In this document: positions 8,834-17,434 of the stretch, piece by piece
Layout: each line of letters starts with the position of its first letter
Numbering within the stretch: the stretch's first letter is position 1
NCBI GenBank assembly: GCA_049585195.1
Contig: JBAUZG010000361.1
Location: 1-64,000, forward strand
Reading direction: 5' to 3'
Length of the DNA stretch: 64,000 bases
Source of the DNA: KBS-96 sp049585195
Lineage (GTDB): Bacteria; Acidobacteriota; Terriglobia; Bryobacterales; Bryobacteraceae
Program-made: the position numbers and the translations under genes
The notes under the pieces: generated by a model
Seen by the model: the letters and a program-made list of their open reading frames with translations, nothing else
Told to the model about the DNA's origin: nothing
Databases searched by the model: none

Positions 8834-10525
8834 CTATTTCGAGTCGTTCAGCCAGGAACGAACGATTTGCGCCATGGCGCTCGGATCTTTCCGGGCCTCT
8901 TGGAGCAGTTGCTTAGTCAGGACTTCAGTTTTTGTGGTCAGCATCGGAGGAAGCTTGAACGATTCCCGTATTTCAGCCATTTGCTTGCTGAATCCTTCGT
9001 TAGCCGCGGCCACAGCGGCGGGCTCTTTTTCGGTCTTCGGTTCCGCTTCGAGCTGTTTTTGGGCTGCTGTTTTCGCGGCTTCGAGCTGTTTTTCCATTTC
9101 TAACATGGCAACCCGGGCCTTTCGCCGCGAGTTGGCCAACAGGAGTCCGATCCCAAGCAGAAGAACCAGACCCACACCTGCGCCAATCAGCGTAGCGGGC
9201 TGCTTCCATGGAATTGGCTGGCTCTTGGGAGCGGCCGGCGCGGAATGCGGGATCATCCAATCAGGCGGTTGCGCCTGGAGCGTAGCCTCGAACGCCAGCG
9301 AATCGACCGTGAGCTGATCGCCCCGCGTACTGTTGAATCCGGCGGCTGCGGCGACCACGTCATGAATCACCTTCAATTCATCGGGTGTCGGCGCCTCCAC
9401 CACCTTTTTCGGCCACGCTCCCTTGCCCTTTCCTGCCTCCCACCGGAGTTTGTGATCGATCAACACGGAAATCGACATACGCCGGATGATCCCCTGCGGC
9501 ATCTTGATTTTCCGGACCGTCCGGCTCGTCTCATAGCTCATGTTCTCGGTCCGGCGTGCCACTCCTCCACCAGCCGAAGCTGAAGCACGCGGCGCAGGCC
9601 GCGGCAGATTCGACTGAGTTCCTGGTACCCCTGACGATTCGCGGTTGATCGAGCCCTCTTCGGTCCGTTGAGAATTGGTGATCACGGATTTCGTCGGATC
9701 GAACGTCTCCTCGCTCTGTTCGCCGCTGGTTTGATCGCAATCCACATCGACGCTCGCGCGGTATTTGGCCGACCCGAGCAGCGGATCGAGAACGGAATTG
9801 ATCTTCGCGAGCGTCTCGTTTTCGAGCTGTTGCTTCCAGGTCAGCAGCTCCTCGGAGGGTTCCGAGCCGTCGCCTGGTTTTTTGGGACGCATCAGCAGGT
9901 TGCCCTGCATATCCATTACGGAAACTGCTTCCGGCGTCAGTCCTTCGACTGCGCTCGATGCCAATTGCGAAATCGCCTGCGCATTCTGGGGCGAAAGCTT
10001 CTGTCCTGGCTTGAGCTTCACCATGACACTTGCTTTCGCTGGCTCGCGACTTTCGGTAAAAACGGAGTCTTTGGGGAACGTGATGTGGACCCGGGCCTCT
10101 TGGACCTCGTTCATGCACATGACGGAGCGTTCCAACTCGCCTTCGATAGCGCGATGATAGTTCACCTGCTCGGTGAAGTCGGTCAAGCTTAAATTGGTCC
10201 GATCGAACAGTTCATAGCCGATGCGGCCGCTCTTTGGAATGCCGGCCGAAGCCATCTGCAGGCGCAACTCGGGAACACGCTCGGATGGGACAAGGATCGT
10301 TCCGCCCGCTCCGCCGAAACGATATTCTGTACCCGTTTCTTTCAGCTTCGCCAGAACCGCTCCGGCATCTTCCGCCGACAAATCGGAGTACAGAGGCTTG
10401 AAATCCCGCTCCCGATTCCACCGCGAAAAGGCATAGATCCCCCCCACCACGAGCGCGGCGACAGCGACGAGGCTGATGCGCTGTGGAAGGGACAAGCCCT
10501 CGAAGAACTTGCGGATCTGGTTCAT
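8834..10525 (-). CDS. fliF: Flagellar MS-ring protein FliF
   Basis: 563-residue inner-membrane ring protein. First membrane helix near residues 17-35 (ISLVAVAALVVGGIYAF), YscJ/FliF ring-building motif domain (about 45-220; VYFHIT-like VHITFPKDSVFTE), a periplasmic loop with the Ser/Gly-rich insert around residue 310, second membrane helix near 430-450, and a cytoplasmic FliG-binding tail ending in AQIVRSWLNDSK. Starts 43 bases after fliE. Confidence 0.97.
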   Translation of the reverse strand: MNQIRKFFEGLSLPQRISLVAVAALVVGGIYAFSRWNRERDFKPLYSDLSAEDAGAVLAKLKETGTEYRFGGAGGTILVPSERVPELRLQMASAGIPKSGRIGYELFDRTNLSLTDFTEQVNYHRAIEGELERSVMCMNEVQEARVHITFPKDSVFTESREPAKASVMVKLKPGQKLSPQNAQAISQLASSAVEGLTPEAVSVMDMQGNLLMRPKKPGDGSEPSEELLTWKQQLENETLAKINSVLDPLLGSAKYRASVDVDCDQTSGEQSEETFDPTKSVITNSQRTEEGSINRESSGVPGTQSNLPRPAPRASASAGGGVARRTENMSYETSRTVRKIKMPQGIIRRMSISVLIDHKLRWEAGKGKGAWPKKVVEAPTPDELKVIHDVVAAAAGFNSTRGDQLTVDSLAFEATLQAQPPDWMIPHSAPAAPKSQPIPWKQPATLIGAGVGLVLLLGIGLLLANSRRKARVAMLEMEKQLEAAKTAAQKQLEAEPKTEKEPAAVAAANEGFSKQMAEIRESFKLPPMLTTKTEVLTKQLLQEARKDPSAMAQIVRSWLNDSK

Positions 10526-10568
10526 TCGCGAAATGGCCGGATGCGGAGACTAGCTTATAGAGGCCAGA

Positions 10569-10892
10569 TCAGACCTGCATCTTCATCACTTCCTGGTACG
10601 CCGAGACAACTTTGTTGCGGACTTGCATGAACATCTCAAACGTCAAATCCGCCCGCTGCACGGCGAGCGCAGTAGAATGAACGTCTTCCGTATTACCGCT
10701 CAGGAAATCTCCGATCGCCTTATCGGAAGCATCCGAGGACGCCTGAACCGTGTTGACCGCGCTGTGGAACATGGATTGAAAAGTATTGCCATTGGCTTGT
10801 TCTCCCGCAGCCGGGAAAACGGATGGCGCATTGACGGACGTCGACGGGTCCGCCAAAGTAATTGGAGGGACTGGAGGAATTGGGACAGCCAT
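10569..10892 (-). CDS. fliE: Flagellar hook-basal body protein FliE
   Basis: 107 residues. Adaptor between the MS ring and the rod. The C-terminal half carries the FliE signature (NTEDVHSTALAVQRADLTF, MQVRNKVVSAYQEVMKMQV). The proline-rich N-terminus is variable in the family. A 141-base gap to flgC is the largest in the operon. Confidence 0.93.
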   Translation of the reverse strand: MAVPIPPVPPITLADPSTSVNAPSVFPAAGEQANGNTFQSMFHSAVNTVQASSDASDKAIGDFLSGNTEDVHSTALAVQRADLTFEMFMQVRNKVVSAYQEVMKMQV

Positions 10893-11033
10893 TTTTTAGT
10901 TCTCTCTCTTTTCTTCGAAATTCCACACGCCACGTATTGAATCGCCGATCCTCAAGCATTCCAGCCGGCGAGATGGTCCCCCTTACACTTTGGTTTGACC
11001 TCTCGCTCATTTTTCTCAGTCGGATTCTAGGAC

Positions 11034-11471
11034 TTAGCGCAGAATGTCGATCGAGCGTTGAATCATGTCCTTCACAGCCGAGATGGCGGCAATGTTGCCT
11101 TCATAGTTGCGCGAAGTGTCTGTCAGATCAACCATGTCCTCAGCAGGATTTATCTTAGGGAATGACACATACCCATCCGAGTCCGCATCCGGATGTCCGG
11201 GCATGTATCGCTTTTCAGGCTCGCTTTGGTCCACAGTGATATCGGACACCTTAACGCCGGTGGATTCAGGATCTGTTTCCACATTAAAGAGATCGGAAAA
11301 AGCCGATGTCACGTCCGAGCTCTGGAACACAGCATCTTTACGGCGATACGGACCTCCGTCCGGCGTGCGCGTGGTTTCAGAATTTGCCAGGTTCTCCACC
11401 AGCAGTTCCGCCCGTGTGCGCTGCGCCGCCATCCCCGACGCGCTCACCGATAACGCAGAAAACAGGCTCAT
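11034..11471 (-). CDS. flgC: Flagellar proximal rod protein FlgC
   Basis: 145 residues. The N-terminal rod motif SLFSALSVSASGMAAQRTRA and ENLANSETTRT, and the C-terminal DTSRNYEGNIAAISAVKDM, are diagnostic. Begins directly after the flgB stop codon with no gap, so translation is coupled. Confidence 0.95.
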   Translation of the reverse strand: MSLFSALSVSASGMAAQRTRAELLVENLANSETTRTPDGGPYRRKDAVFQSSDVTSAFSDLFNVETDPESTGVKVSDITVDQSEPEKRYMPGHPDADSDGYVSFPKINPAEDMVDLTDTSRNYEGNIAAISAVKDMIQRSIDILR

Positions 11472-11804
11472 TTACTTGCCCTCCTGAATTGCGGAACGAA
11501 TCCCCTTGATATCGTCCTTCAACACTGTCTCGGCGAACGTAAATCGAAGGTTGTTCTCCGATAGCAGCCGGGCTTCGCGGTCCAGACTAACGTCATTGCC
11601 GTCGTTCTTTACTTTCAGATTGGGGACCTCGACAACACGTGGTTTCTCGCCCGGAGCAAGGGTCTGAAATTCCATCTGGAACGCAATATCTTTTGTCCGA
11701 TAGCCAGGTGTGTCGACGTTCGCGATGTTGGCGGCCACCAGCTTTTGGCGAGTAGCGACCAAGTCCATATATTTTTCAAGCTGTTGCGCAATTCTGTCGA
11801 GCAT
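11472..11804 (-). CDS. flgB: Flagellar basal-body rod protein FlgB
   Basis: About 110 residues. Proximal rod component, with the signature NIANVDTPGYRTKDIAFQ. The start is placed at the ATG at 11804 because this leaves 25 residues before NIAN, as in other FlgB proteins; the earlier GTG at 11834 would lie inside the sigma-54-like promoter. No Shine-Dalgarno is present. First gene of the operon. Confidence 0.92.
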   Translation of the reverse strand: MLDRIAQQLEKYMDLVATRQKLVAANIANVDTPGYRTKDIAFQMEFQTLAPGEKPRVVEVPNLKVKNDGNDVSLDREARLLSENNLRFTFAETVLKDDIKGIRSAIQEGK

Positions 11805-11817
11805 ATGCCAGGTTAGA

Positions 11818-11833
11818 AGCACGCCCCGTGCCA
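11818..11833 (-). promoter_or_regulatory. Sigma-54-type -24/-12 promoter of the flagellar operon
   Basis: Read on the minus strand, TGGCACGGGGCGTGCT matches the sigma-54 consensus TGGCACGRNNNTTGCW at all defined positions except one (G for the first T of TTGC), with correct GG-to-GC spacing. Transcription should start near 11807, three bases before the flgB ATG, giving an almost leaderless mRNA. Sigma-54 control of flagellar operons is well known in other phyla. No enhancer-binding protein gene is in the window. Confidence 0.55.
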
Positions 11834-12026
11834 CGCGTTCAAACGACGCGGCTAAGCGCCGATCGAATTTACTAACTGCTTATAACTGCGTTGCTTAAGG
11901 GGACTACGAGTTCAGGTATCTAGGCTGGGCGCCCCCAAGATAGGCCCGTTTCATTTTGCCTGCAATCTCTGAAGCGGTTCCAATTTGAACCATCCGTATT
12001 CCGCACTACCGGTCCCGAATTAGTCC

Positions 12027-12569
12027 CTATCGATATCGTTCCAGAAGCAGCGTGACGTGGTGCGCCAGATGCCCCGCGATGATGTATGCCAGAGCGCGCA
12101 CTGTGAAGCGATTATCGCTTGCAATGCCGCCGCGCATCGAAGCCTCCGGAGGCATGTTCTCAAACAGTGAAATGGTGCAGAGACGCACGCGCCGGAACTC
12201 CTCCACGTGTACCGCCCAGGAGATCCGATCTGCCTCGGCACTGGCTGCGGCGCCATTCTGATCGTAACTGGGTAGAGCCGTCTCGAAACCCCGGGCAAAC
12301 CAGAGGGCGCGAAACGCAAAAACCCTCTCGGAGTCGCTCACGTGATTTAACACCTGGCGGATGCTCCACTTGCCCTCGGCATAACGATACAGCGATTTCT
12401 CCTCGGAAATTTTTGAGCACCACGCCACCGTTTCCTCGAGCTGGCCGGTGAGGACACGAACCACATCCTCGCCCTCTACGCGATTGATATACGTGAAATA
12501 GTAAGGTGCCGCTTCCGAGCTCTGTGGCCTTCCAATCACGAAATGCACCTTGTGTCTACATGCACTCAC
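12027..12569 (-). CDS. DinB-like metal-binding four-helix protein
   Basis: DinB/YfiT-like family (DinB_2 fold), about 180 residues: RPQSSEAAPYYFTYINRVEG at the N-terminus, LNHVSDSERVFAFRAL with the first metal histidine, and AGHLAHHVTLLLERY with the other two. These are putative metal-dependent thiol transferases or hydrolases; the substrate is unknown. Start chosen at GTG 12569 because GTGA overlaps the stop of the upstream cysteine-cluster gene; a GTG at 12539 (reading MIGRPQ) fits homologues equally well. The in-frame ORF extends to 12671 but that part overlaps the neighbour. Confidence 0.8.
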   Translation of the reverse strand: MSACRHKVHFVIGRPQSSEAAPYYFTYINRVEGEDVVRVLTGQLEETVAWCSKISEEKSLYRYAEGKWSIRQVLNHVSDSERVFAFRALWFARGFETALPSYDQNGAAASAEADRISWAVHVEEFRRVRLCTISLFENMPPEASMRGGIASDNRFTVRALAYIIAGHLAHHVTLLLERYR

Positions 12570-12985
12570 GCCGGCCGGCCATAAAGTGTAGGGTAAGCTC
12601 GTTTCATCTCGCCCGCAATCTCGCAGGCCGTTCCAATTTGCACCAGCTCGCCCTTCCCAATACCAGGACACCGTCTACGCTCTGCGTTCCAGGCGCGGCG
12701 GTCTTCCACCAGTTCAGGCCAAAACGGATAGAGCCGGCACTGCGTGGGCTTTACCTCGTGGATCGAGCAGCCATCTTCCATCAAGAAGTGGCACTGAGAA
12801 TCCTTCGGTTGGCGCAGGCGAAGCAAATGACGGTACCGTATGACGTATTTGGCTTCAAATTCACCCGGCGTCAAGCGAAGATAGGCCGCAGCCCGGGCGA
12901 GGTCGTCCTCGGTCAGATAAACATGGCCGTCCTGGTTGCAGCAGCGCGTGCATCCGCGCTGGCATTCAAACTGTAAGCCTTCCAT
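12566..12985 (-). CDS. YkgJ-family cysteine cluster protein
   Basis: About 139 residues. The metal/Fe-S-chelating cluster family (CxxxCxxCC): ECQRGCTRCCNQDGHVYLT near the N-terminus, then CHFLMEDGCSIHEVKPTQC and RLYPFWP. Members are small cytosolic proteins of uncertain function. Start at ATG 12985, two bases after the stop of the dipeptidase gene. The three genes dipeptidase, YkgJ-like and DinB-like form a tight operon. Confidence 0.85.
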   Translation of the reverse strand: MEGLQFECQRGCTRCCNQDGHVYLTEDDLARAAAYLRLTPGEFEAKYVIRYRHLLRLRQPKDSQCHFLMEDGCSIHEVKPTQCRLYPFWPELVEDRRAWNAERRRCPGIGKGELVQIGTACEIAGEMKRAYPTLYGRPA

Positions 12986-12987
12986 TC

Positions 12988-13617
12988 TCAGTCCGCCAGC
13001 CACAGAACGGGTCCGTTTGAAAGGCTGTAGCGCGCCCAATCGGCATCGTCAAAATGCCACCATTCGGTCGGAAGTCCGATGAATCCTTGCGCCGACATCG
13101 CCTGCTCGAGCAGTCGCCGATTGGCGAGCGCCGCATCCGGTAGCTGCTTATAATCGCGGTGCGCCTTGTCGGTGAAGTTGTCAAACCCCGTGCCCATGTC
13201 CAGTTCCTTTCCCGTCGCGCTGTCCGCGATCGTCAGATCGACTGCGGCTCCGCGGTTATGTCTTGAGCCCTTTGCTGGATCCGCCACATATCGCGTGTCG
13301 GGTACCAGCTTCCAGAACTTCCACTGCACGCTCAGCGGCCGGTAACAATCGAAGATCTTCAACGTCAGCCCGCGCAATAGCAAACTGCGCTCCGCCGCTC
13401 CCAGCTTCTCCGCCGTCGCGCGGCGAAGCAGACACGCGGCCACGTCGTAAACCTTATGATGGGTAAAATTGTTTGCCGTTGCATACCGGATGTCGAGGAT
13501 CGCTCGAGGCGCGTACTCCCGCACATTCACTAAGTCGTCCGAGCGCTCTTCGCGGCACGCGCCGCTGAGCAATAACAAGATCAAAAAGAAGACCGATACG
13601 AACCCGCCTCGCGACAA
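12988..13617 (-). CDS. D-alanyl-D-alanine dipeptidase, VanX/DdpX family, lipoprotein
   Basis: 209 residues. Zinc peptidase of family M15D that cleaves D-Ala-D-Ala, used in peptidoglycan turnover or, in VanX, in vancomycin resistance. N-terminal lipoprotein signal (hydrophobic run, lipobox LSGAC), so it acts in the periplasm. Zinc ligands and catalytic residues: SRHNRGAAVDL (SxHxxGxAxD) and PTEWWHFD (ExxWH), with FDCYRPLSVQWKFW before them. No vanHA genes are nearby, so a turnover role is more likely. TTG start preceded by AAGGA at good spacing. Only 30 bases separate it from the divergent M50 gene. Confidence 0.9.
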   Translation of the reverse strand: MSRGGFVSVFFLILLLLSGACREERSDDLVNVREYAPRAILDIRYATANNFTHHKVYDVAACLLRRATAEKLGAAERSLLLRGLTLKIFDCYRPLSVQWKFWKLVPDTRYVADPAKGSRHNRGAAVDLTIADSATGKELDMGTGFDNFTDKAHRDYKQLPDAALANRRLLEQAMSAQGFIGLPTEWWHFDDADWARYSLSNGPVLWLAD

Positions 13618-13635
13618 GTTCCATCCTTTCGCCGA

Positions 13636-13641
13636 TACACT
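13636..13641 (+). promoter_or_regulatory. Possible -10 box for the M50 protease gene
   Basis: TACACT lies six bases before the GTG start at 13648, the same spacing as at the GntR gene. There is no Shine-Dalgarno, so the start may be leaderless. It is a weak hexamer (four of six matches), inside a 30-base divergent gap. Confidence 0.3.
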
Positions 13642-13647
13642 GAAATT

Positions 13648-14727
13648 GTGACAGAAACGCAGGGCGGGCGCGCGGAAGAACTGGCGGCGCTCTCATTGCA
13701 GCTCCTGGGCCGCGGGGATTACAGGGCAGCACGGGACGTGTTGACGGCTTTGTGCGGAAGTCTGCCCGAAAGCTCGTCAATTCGTTCCGCCCTCAGCCAG
13801 AGCCTCGGTACTTTAACATTTCATCTAGCCGGTGGCAGTTCGCCGCCTTCGCAGCTTATCGACCGGCTCGCCAGCCTCGCGCGCCAAATCGCGTTTCCGG
13901 TCCGCACCCAGCCGTTGAAACCCCGGCAAAGCTCGTCTGCGAATACGGCGAAAAAGTTGGGACCGCTCGGAGCGCTACTGGCGCTGCTTGCGAAATTCAA
14001 GACAGTGGGTCTGATCCTGCTAACCAAGGGCAAGTTCCTGCTGTTCGGATTGACCCATATCAAGGCGCTGATCAGCATTCTGCTATTTCTCGGCGTGTAT
14101 TGGGCTCTTTACGGCTGGTGGTTCGCTCTCGGCTTTGTCGCCTCTATCTTTGTGCACGAGATGGGACACTATGTCACAGTCAGGCGGATGGGGTTCGCAG
14201 CATCGGCTCCCATCTTCATCCCCGGTTTTGGCGCGTTTGTGAGGTGGCGCGGAGCGACCGCCGATCCCGGCATTCTGGCGCGCATCTCGCTCGCCGGGCC
14301 GCTGTGGGGCATGTTCGCCGCCGTCGCCTCCTATATGGTGTATACAGGCACGGGACAGGGCGTCTGGCTGGCGGTGGCCCACGTCGGAGCGTGGATCAAT
14401 CTCTTTAACCTCATCCCCATTTTTATCTTCGACGGAGGCACGGCGTTCGCAGCCCTGGGTCGCCAGGAACGAATTGCTGTCGTTATTGTCTCGTTAGCGC
14501 TGTTCTTCTTTCTGGGCGAATTTGTCTTCCTGTTTATCGCTCTCGGCGCAGGCTATCGCATTTTTCGGAAAGATTTCCCCGCTCAATCCTACCAGCTGAT
14601 GGGCTACTACTACATTGGTCTCCTGGTCGCCTTGGGAATGTTCGACTGGTGGATGATGACTACGGCTTCATCGGTCTTTTCCACGTTCCCCCACGGCCGT
14701 TCTCTGGGCGGCGGCATAGGCTGGTAG
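13648..14727 (+). CDS. Site-2-protease-like membrane metalloprotease (M50)
   Basis: 359 residues. N-terminal helical segment of about 70 residues that may be TPR-like, a Lys/Ser-rich linker, and a membrane zinc peptidase core: FVHEMGHYVTVRRMG (HExxH) in one helix and NLIPIFIFDGG, the NxxP...DG motif, in a later one. Six or so membrane helices. Family members cut membrane-bound regulators, but no PDZ domain or anti-sigma partner is seen here, so the substrate is unknown. GTG start without Shine-Dalgarno. Confidence 0.85.
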   Translation: MTETQGGRAEELAALSLQLLGRGDYRAARDVLTALCGSLPESSSIRSALSQSLGTLTFHLAGGSSPPSQLIDRLASLARQIAFPVRTQPLKPRQSSSANTAKKLGPLGALLALLAKFKTVGLILLTKGKFLLFGLTHIKALISILLFLGVYWALYGWWFALGFVASIFVHEMGHYVTVRRMGFAASAPIFIPGFGAFVRWRGATADPGILARISLAGPLWGMFAAVASYMVYTGTGQGVWLAVAHVGAWINLFNLIPIFIFDGGTAFAALGRQERIAVVIVSLALFFFLGEFVFLFIALGAGYRIFRKDFPAQSYQLMGYYYIGLLVALGMFDWWMMTTASSVFSTFPHGRSLGGGIGW

Positions 14728-14758
14728 AGTGCGCGCAACCGAGGCGTTTTACCTCCGT

Positions 14759-14767
14759 TGATAAACT
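14759..14767 (+). promoter_or_regulatory. Extended -10 promoter for thiol peroxidase gene
   Basis: TGATAAACT (TGn plus TAAACT, hexamer 14762-14767) ends six bases before the ATG at 14774. The spacing predicts a leaderless mRNA and there is no Shine-Dalgarno. Confidence 0.4.
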
Positions 14768-14773
14768 GGGCCG

Positions 14774-15292
14774 ATGGCTACTATCGAACGTCAAGGAGCA
14801 ACCACGTTACAGGGCAACCCGCTCACGCTTGTCGGCCCCGAGCTCAAAGCTGGCGACCGGGCGCCGGATTTCGAAACTGTCGATAGCGGTATGCAGCCCG
14901 TGAACCTTGCAAAGACGGGCGAAAACGTGCGAATCTTCAGCGTCGTGCCTTCACTCGATACGCCGGTTTGCGATGCGCAGACGAAGCGCTTTGAGGATGC
15001 GGCTGGAAAGATGAAAGGCATCGACATTTACACCATCAGCATGGACCTGCCTTTCGCACAAAAGCGTTGGTGCTCGACGTTCGGAGTGGATAAGATCAAA
15101 ATGCTCTCCGATCACAGATCAGGGTCGTTCGGCGAGCACTATGGCACGCTGATTAAAGAGCTGCGGATTGAAAGCCGGGCGATTTTTGTAATCGGAAAAG
15201 ATAACAAGATTCTGCACGCCGAGTATGTCAAGGAAGTAGCGAATCACCCCGATTACGAAACCGCTTTGAACGCTGCAAAGGTCGGACTGTAG
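14774..15292 (+). CDS. tpx: Thiol peroxidase Tpx (atypical 2-Cys peroxiredoxin)
   Basis: 172 residues, full length. Reduces hydroperoxides with thioredoxin as electron donor. Peroxidatic cysteine in PSLDTPVCDAQTKRF (TxxC with preceding proline) and resolving cysteine in QKRWCSTFGVDKIKMLSDHR. N-terminal GNPLTLVGPELKAGDRAPDF is typical of Tpx. Monocistronic by spacing, with an extended -10 right before the ATG. Confidence 0.95.
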   Translation: MATIERQGATTLQGNPLTLVGPELKAGDRAPDFETVDSGMQPVNLAKTGENVRIFSVVPSLDTPVCDAQTKRFEDAAGKMKGIDIYTISMDLPFAQKRWCSTFGVDKIKMLSDHRSGSFGEHYGTLIKELRIESRAIFVIGKDNKILHAEYVKEVANHPDYETALNAAKVGL

Positions 15293-15297
15293 CGCGC

Positions 15298-17208
15298 TTG
15301 AGACGGGAGCCGTTTAATATTCCGAGAGCCGCCCGCCACATTGGCCCTGTGTCTCGGCGCATGCTGGGCCTAGTTGTCGCGGCCGGTCTGCTTTCGTCGA
15401 TGATCGCGCAGCCGCCTGGCACGAACGTGATCGATCACCTGAACCACGTAATTTCGTGGTACCGGCGGACTATCCAACTTAGCGAAAGCATTCCCACGCT
15501 AGGGGCCGCTCCATCCCGCGATAGCCTGCGCCAGGAAGCTCTCACGGTGGTTCAGCAAGCGTTTGATTATGCTCAGGCGGAGGCCGCCATCGTTACGCCG
15601 GCTCAAACTGGCAACGAGCCATCCGCAGCGGCTTCATCGCAGAAAAACTTACAGAACGCCTACGATGCGGCCACCCAACGGCTCAATGGCATACGGACGC
15701 AGATTAGCGCGTTGGACGATCAGATCGCCAAGACGCGCGGCAAGGCGCAAGCAGCCCTTGTCTCGCAACGCGACGTCCTGAAAGCCGAACTGCAGATCAA
15801 CCAAGACCTTCAAGAAAGCCTGAAAAAGCTGTTGGATTACATGAGCGCCTCGGGAGAAGGCGGCGCAACAAGCGGGCTGATTGGCAAAATAAACGATCTG
15901 TTGCAGACAGTGCCGGAAGCGAGAAGCAATACCCAGGCCAAAACGGCGCCCGCGGCCGCCCCCGCGAGCAACCCGAACAATGCTCAGACCTTTCACGCCG
16001 ACTTGGCCGGCGTGTTAAGCCTGGGCATCGAAATTTTTACTCTAATGCGAGGCCGTGTCCAATTGGATCAGCAGGCAGGCGCGACAGCGACGCTTCTCAA
16101 TGAGGTTCAGAATTTGAGAACTCCGGTCCGGACGCATCTCCGGTCGCTGTTAACGCAAACTGAGCAACTGTCCGCCCAGCCCGAGGCGACTGATCTCGAT
16201 GCGCGTCAGAAGCTTCGCCTGCAGCTGAAGCAGCTCGAGCGCGACTTCTCCCAAACTTCGAACTTCATCGTCCCACTTAGTAAGGAGGCATTCCAGCTCG
16301 AAGCCGCGCGCGCCAATCTCGGCCAGTGGAGCAGCGAGCTTCAGCGAGAATACTGGACCGCTCTACGCTATCTCCTGCTTCGATTCGGAGAAATTTGCAT
16401 CGTCGTAGTTTTTATCCTGGTGCTTTCAGAGATCTGGCGCCGGCTGACATTCCGCTATGTCCGCGATGCACGCCTGCGGCGTCAGATGCTTCTCATCCGG
16501 CGCATCGCAATGGGCTTTGCCATCTCGCTCACCGTGGTGCTCAGCTTTGTCACTGAATTTGGATCGTTCGCCACCTTTGCCGGCTTCATCACCGCCGGCA
16601 TCGCCGTCGCTCTTCAAAATCTCATCCTGTCGGTGGTTGCCTACTTCTTCCTGATCGGCCGTTACGGAGCCCGCGTGGGAGACCGTCTAACTGTTACCGG
16701 CGTAACCGGCCAGGTGATTGAAGTCGGACTGGTGCGGCTCTACATGATGGAACTAACCGGCACAGGCAGCGATCTACGACCCACTGGCCGCATTGTCGTG
16801 TTCTCCAATTCCGTTCTTTTTCAACCCTCGGCCTTCTTCAAGCAACTTCCCGGGACCGATTACGCCTGGCACACGGTAACGGTAACGCTCGCCTCCGACG
16901 CCGATTTGGACGCGGCCGAGAGCCGCATCATGACGGCAGCCAACGGTGTTTATGGGCACTACAAAGACAGCATCGCCCGACAGCACGCCGCATTCGAGCG
17001 TTCCGTGAATCTCCAGGTCAGCGAACCCGCGCCCGAGCGCTATCTAAAGTACACCGATCAGGGCATCGAGTTTTCGATCCGATACCCGGTCGAGATACGG
17101 CGCGCAGCCGCCATAGACGAACAGATGATGAAGGCGCTGCTCGACACGATCAACCGCGAGCCGAAAATCAATTTCACCGGAGCGCCGCGAATACAGACCG
17201 CGGGGTAG
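15298..17208 (+). CDS. MscS-type mechanosensitive channel with periplasmic coiled coil
   Basis: Up to 636 residues. N-terminal hydrophobic signal (MLGLVVAAGLLSSMIAQ), a long helical periplasmic region (about 30-340) with coiled coil, then three to four membrane helices (about 350-460) and the MscS beta/pore domain (RYGARVGDRLTVTGVTGQV, VVFSNSVLFQPSAFF). Domain order follows the larger K+-dependent MscS homologues; it releases osmolytes on hypo-osmotic shock. The start is uncertain: TTG at 15298 or ATG at 15361; both leave a usable signal sequence and neither has a clear Shine-Dalgarno. Confidence 0.85.
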   Translation: MRREPFNIPRAARHIGPVSRRMLGLVVAAGLLSSMIAQPPGTNVIDHLNHVISWYRRTIQLSESIPTLGAAPSRDSLRQEALTVVQQAFDYAQAEAAIVTPAQTGNEPSAAASSQKNLQNAYDAATQRLNGIRTQISALDDQIAKTRGKAQAALVSQRDVLKAELQINQDLQESLKKLLDYMSASGEGGATSGLIGKINDLLQTVPEARSNTQAKTAPAAAPASNPNNAQTFHADLAGVLSLGIEIFTLMRGRVQLDQQAGATATLLNEVQNLRTPVRTHLRSLLTQTEQLSAQPEATDLDARQKLRLQLKQLERDFSQTSNFIVPLSKEAFQLEAARANLGQWSSELQREYWTALRYLLLRFGEICIVVVFILVLSEIWRRLTFRYVRDARLRRQMLLIRRIAMGFAISLTVVLSFVTEFGSFATFAGFITAGIAVALQNLILSVVAYFFLIGRYGARVGDRLTVTGVTGQVIEVGLVRLYMMELTGTGSDLRPTGRIVVFSNSVLFQPSAFFKQLPGTDYAWHTVTVTLASDADLDAAESRIMTAANGVYGHYKDSIARQHAAFERSVNLQVSEPAPERYLKYTDQGIEFSIRYPVEIRRAAAIDEQMMKALLDTINREPKINFTGAPRIQTAG

Positions 17209-17218
17209 ACCGTCGGCT

Positions 17219-17383
17219 CACCAGTGGCTTCAGAGAGAACTGGGAGAATCGCCCGCAGCGCTGCGTCTTTATTTTGCGTACTACGACTTCTGCCGTATGC
17301 ATCGCTCCCTGCGCCCGATTCCGGCGGCGGAATCTGATAGTACCGATCAGTCCAGGCCGATAAGAGAATTGCTGAGCCAGTGA
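17219..17383 (+). pseudogene. Remnant of an IS1-type transposase (C-terminus)
   Basis: An open frame with no start reads ALRLYFAYYDFCRMHRSLR and then PIPAAESDSTDQ to a TGA at 17381-17383. This matches the C-terminal end of IS1-like DDE transposases (LYFxxYNFCRIHKTLRVTPAM). About 54 codons remain and neither the catalytic core nor terminal inverted repeats are seen. It lies between the MscS gene and the methyltransferase, at the left edge of the restriction-modification island. Confidence 0.6.
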
Positions 17384-17434
17384 TGCGCCGAAATTTCTGG
17401 ATCGCAAAAAAACGTTTTGGCAAGGAGTTGTTTA

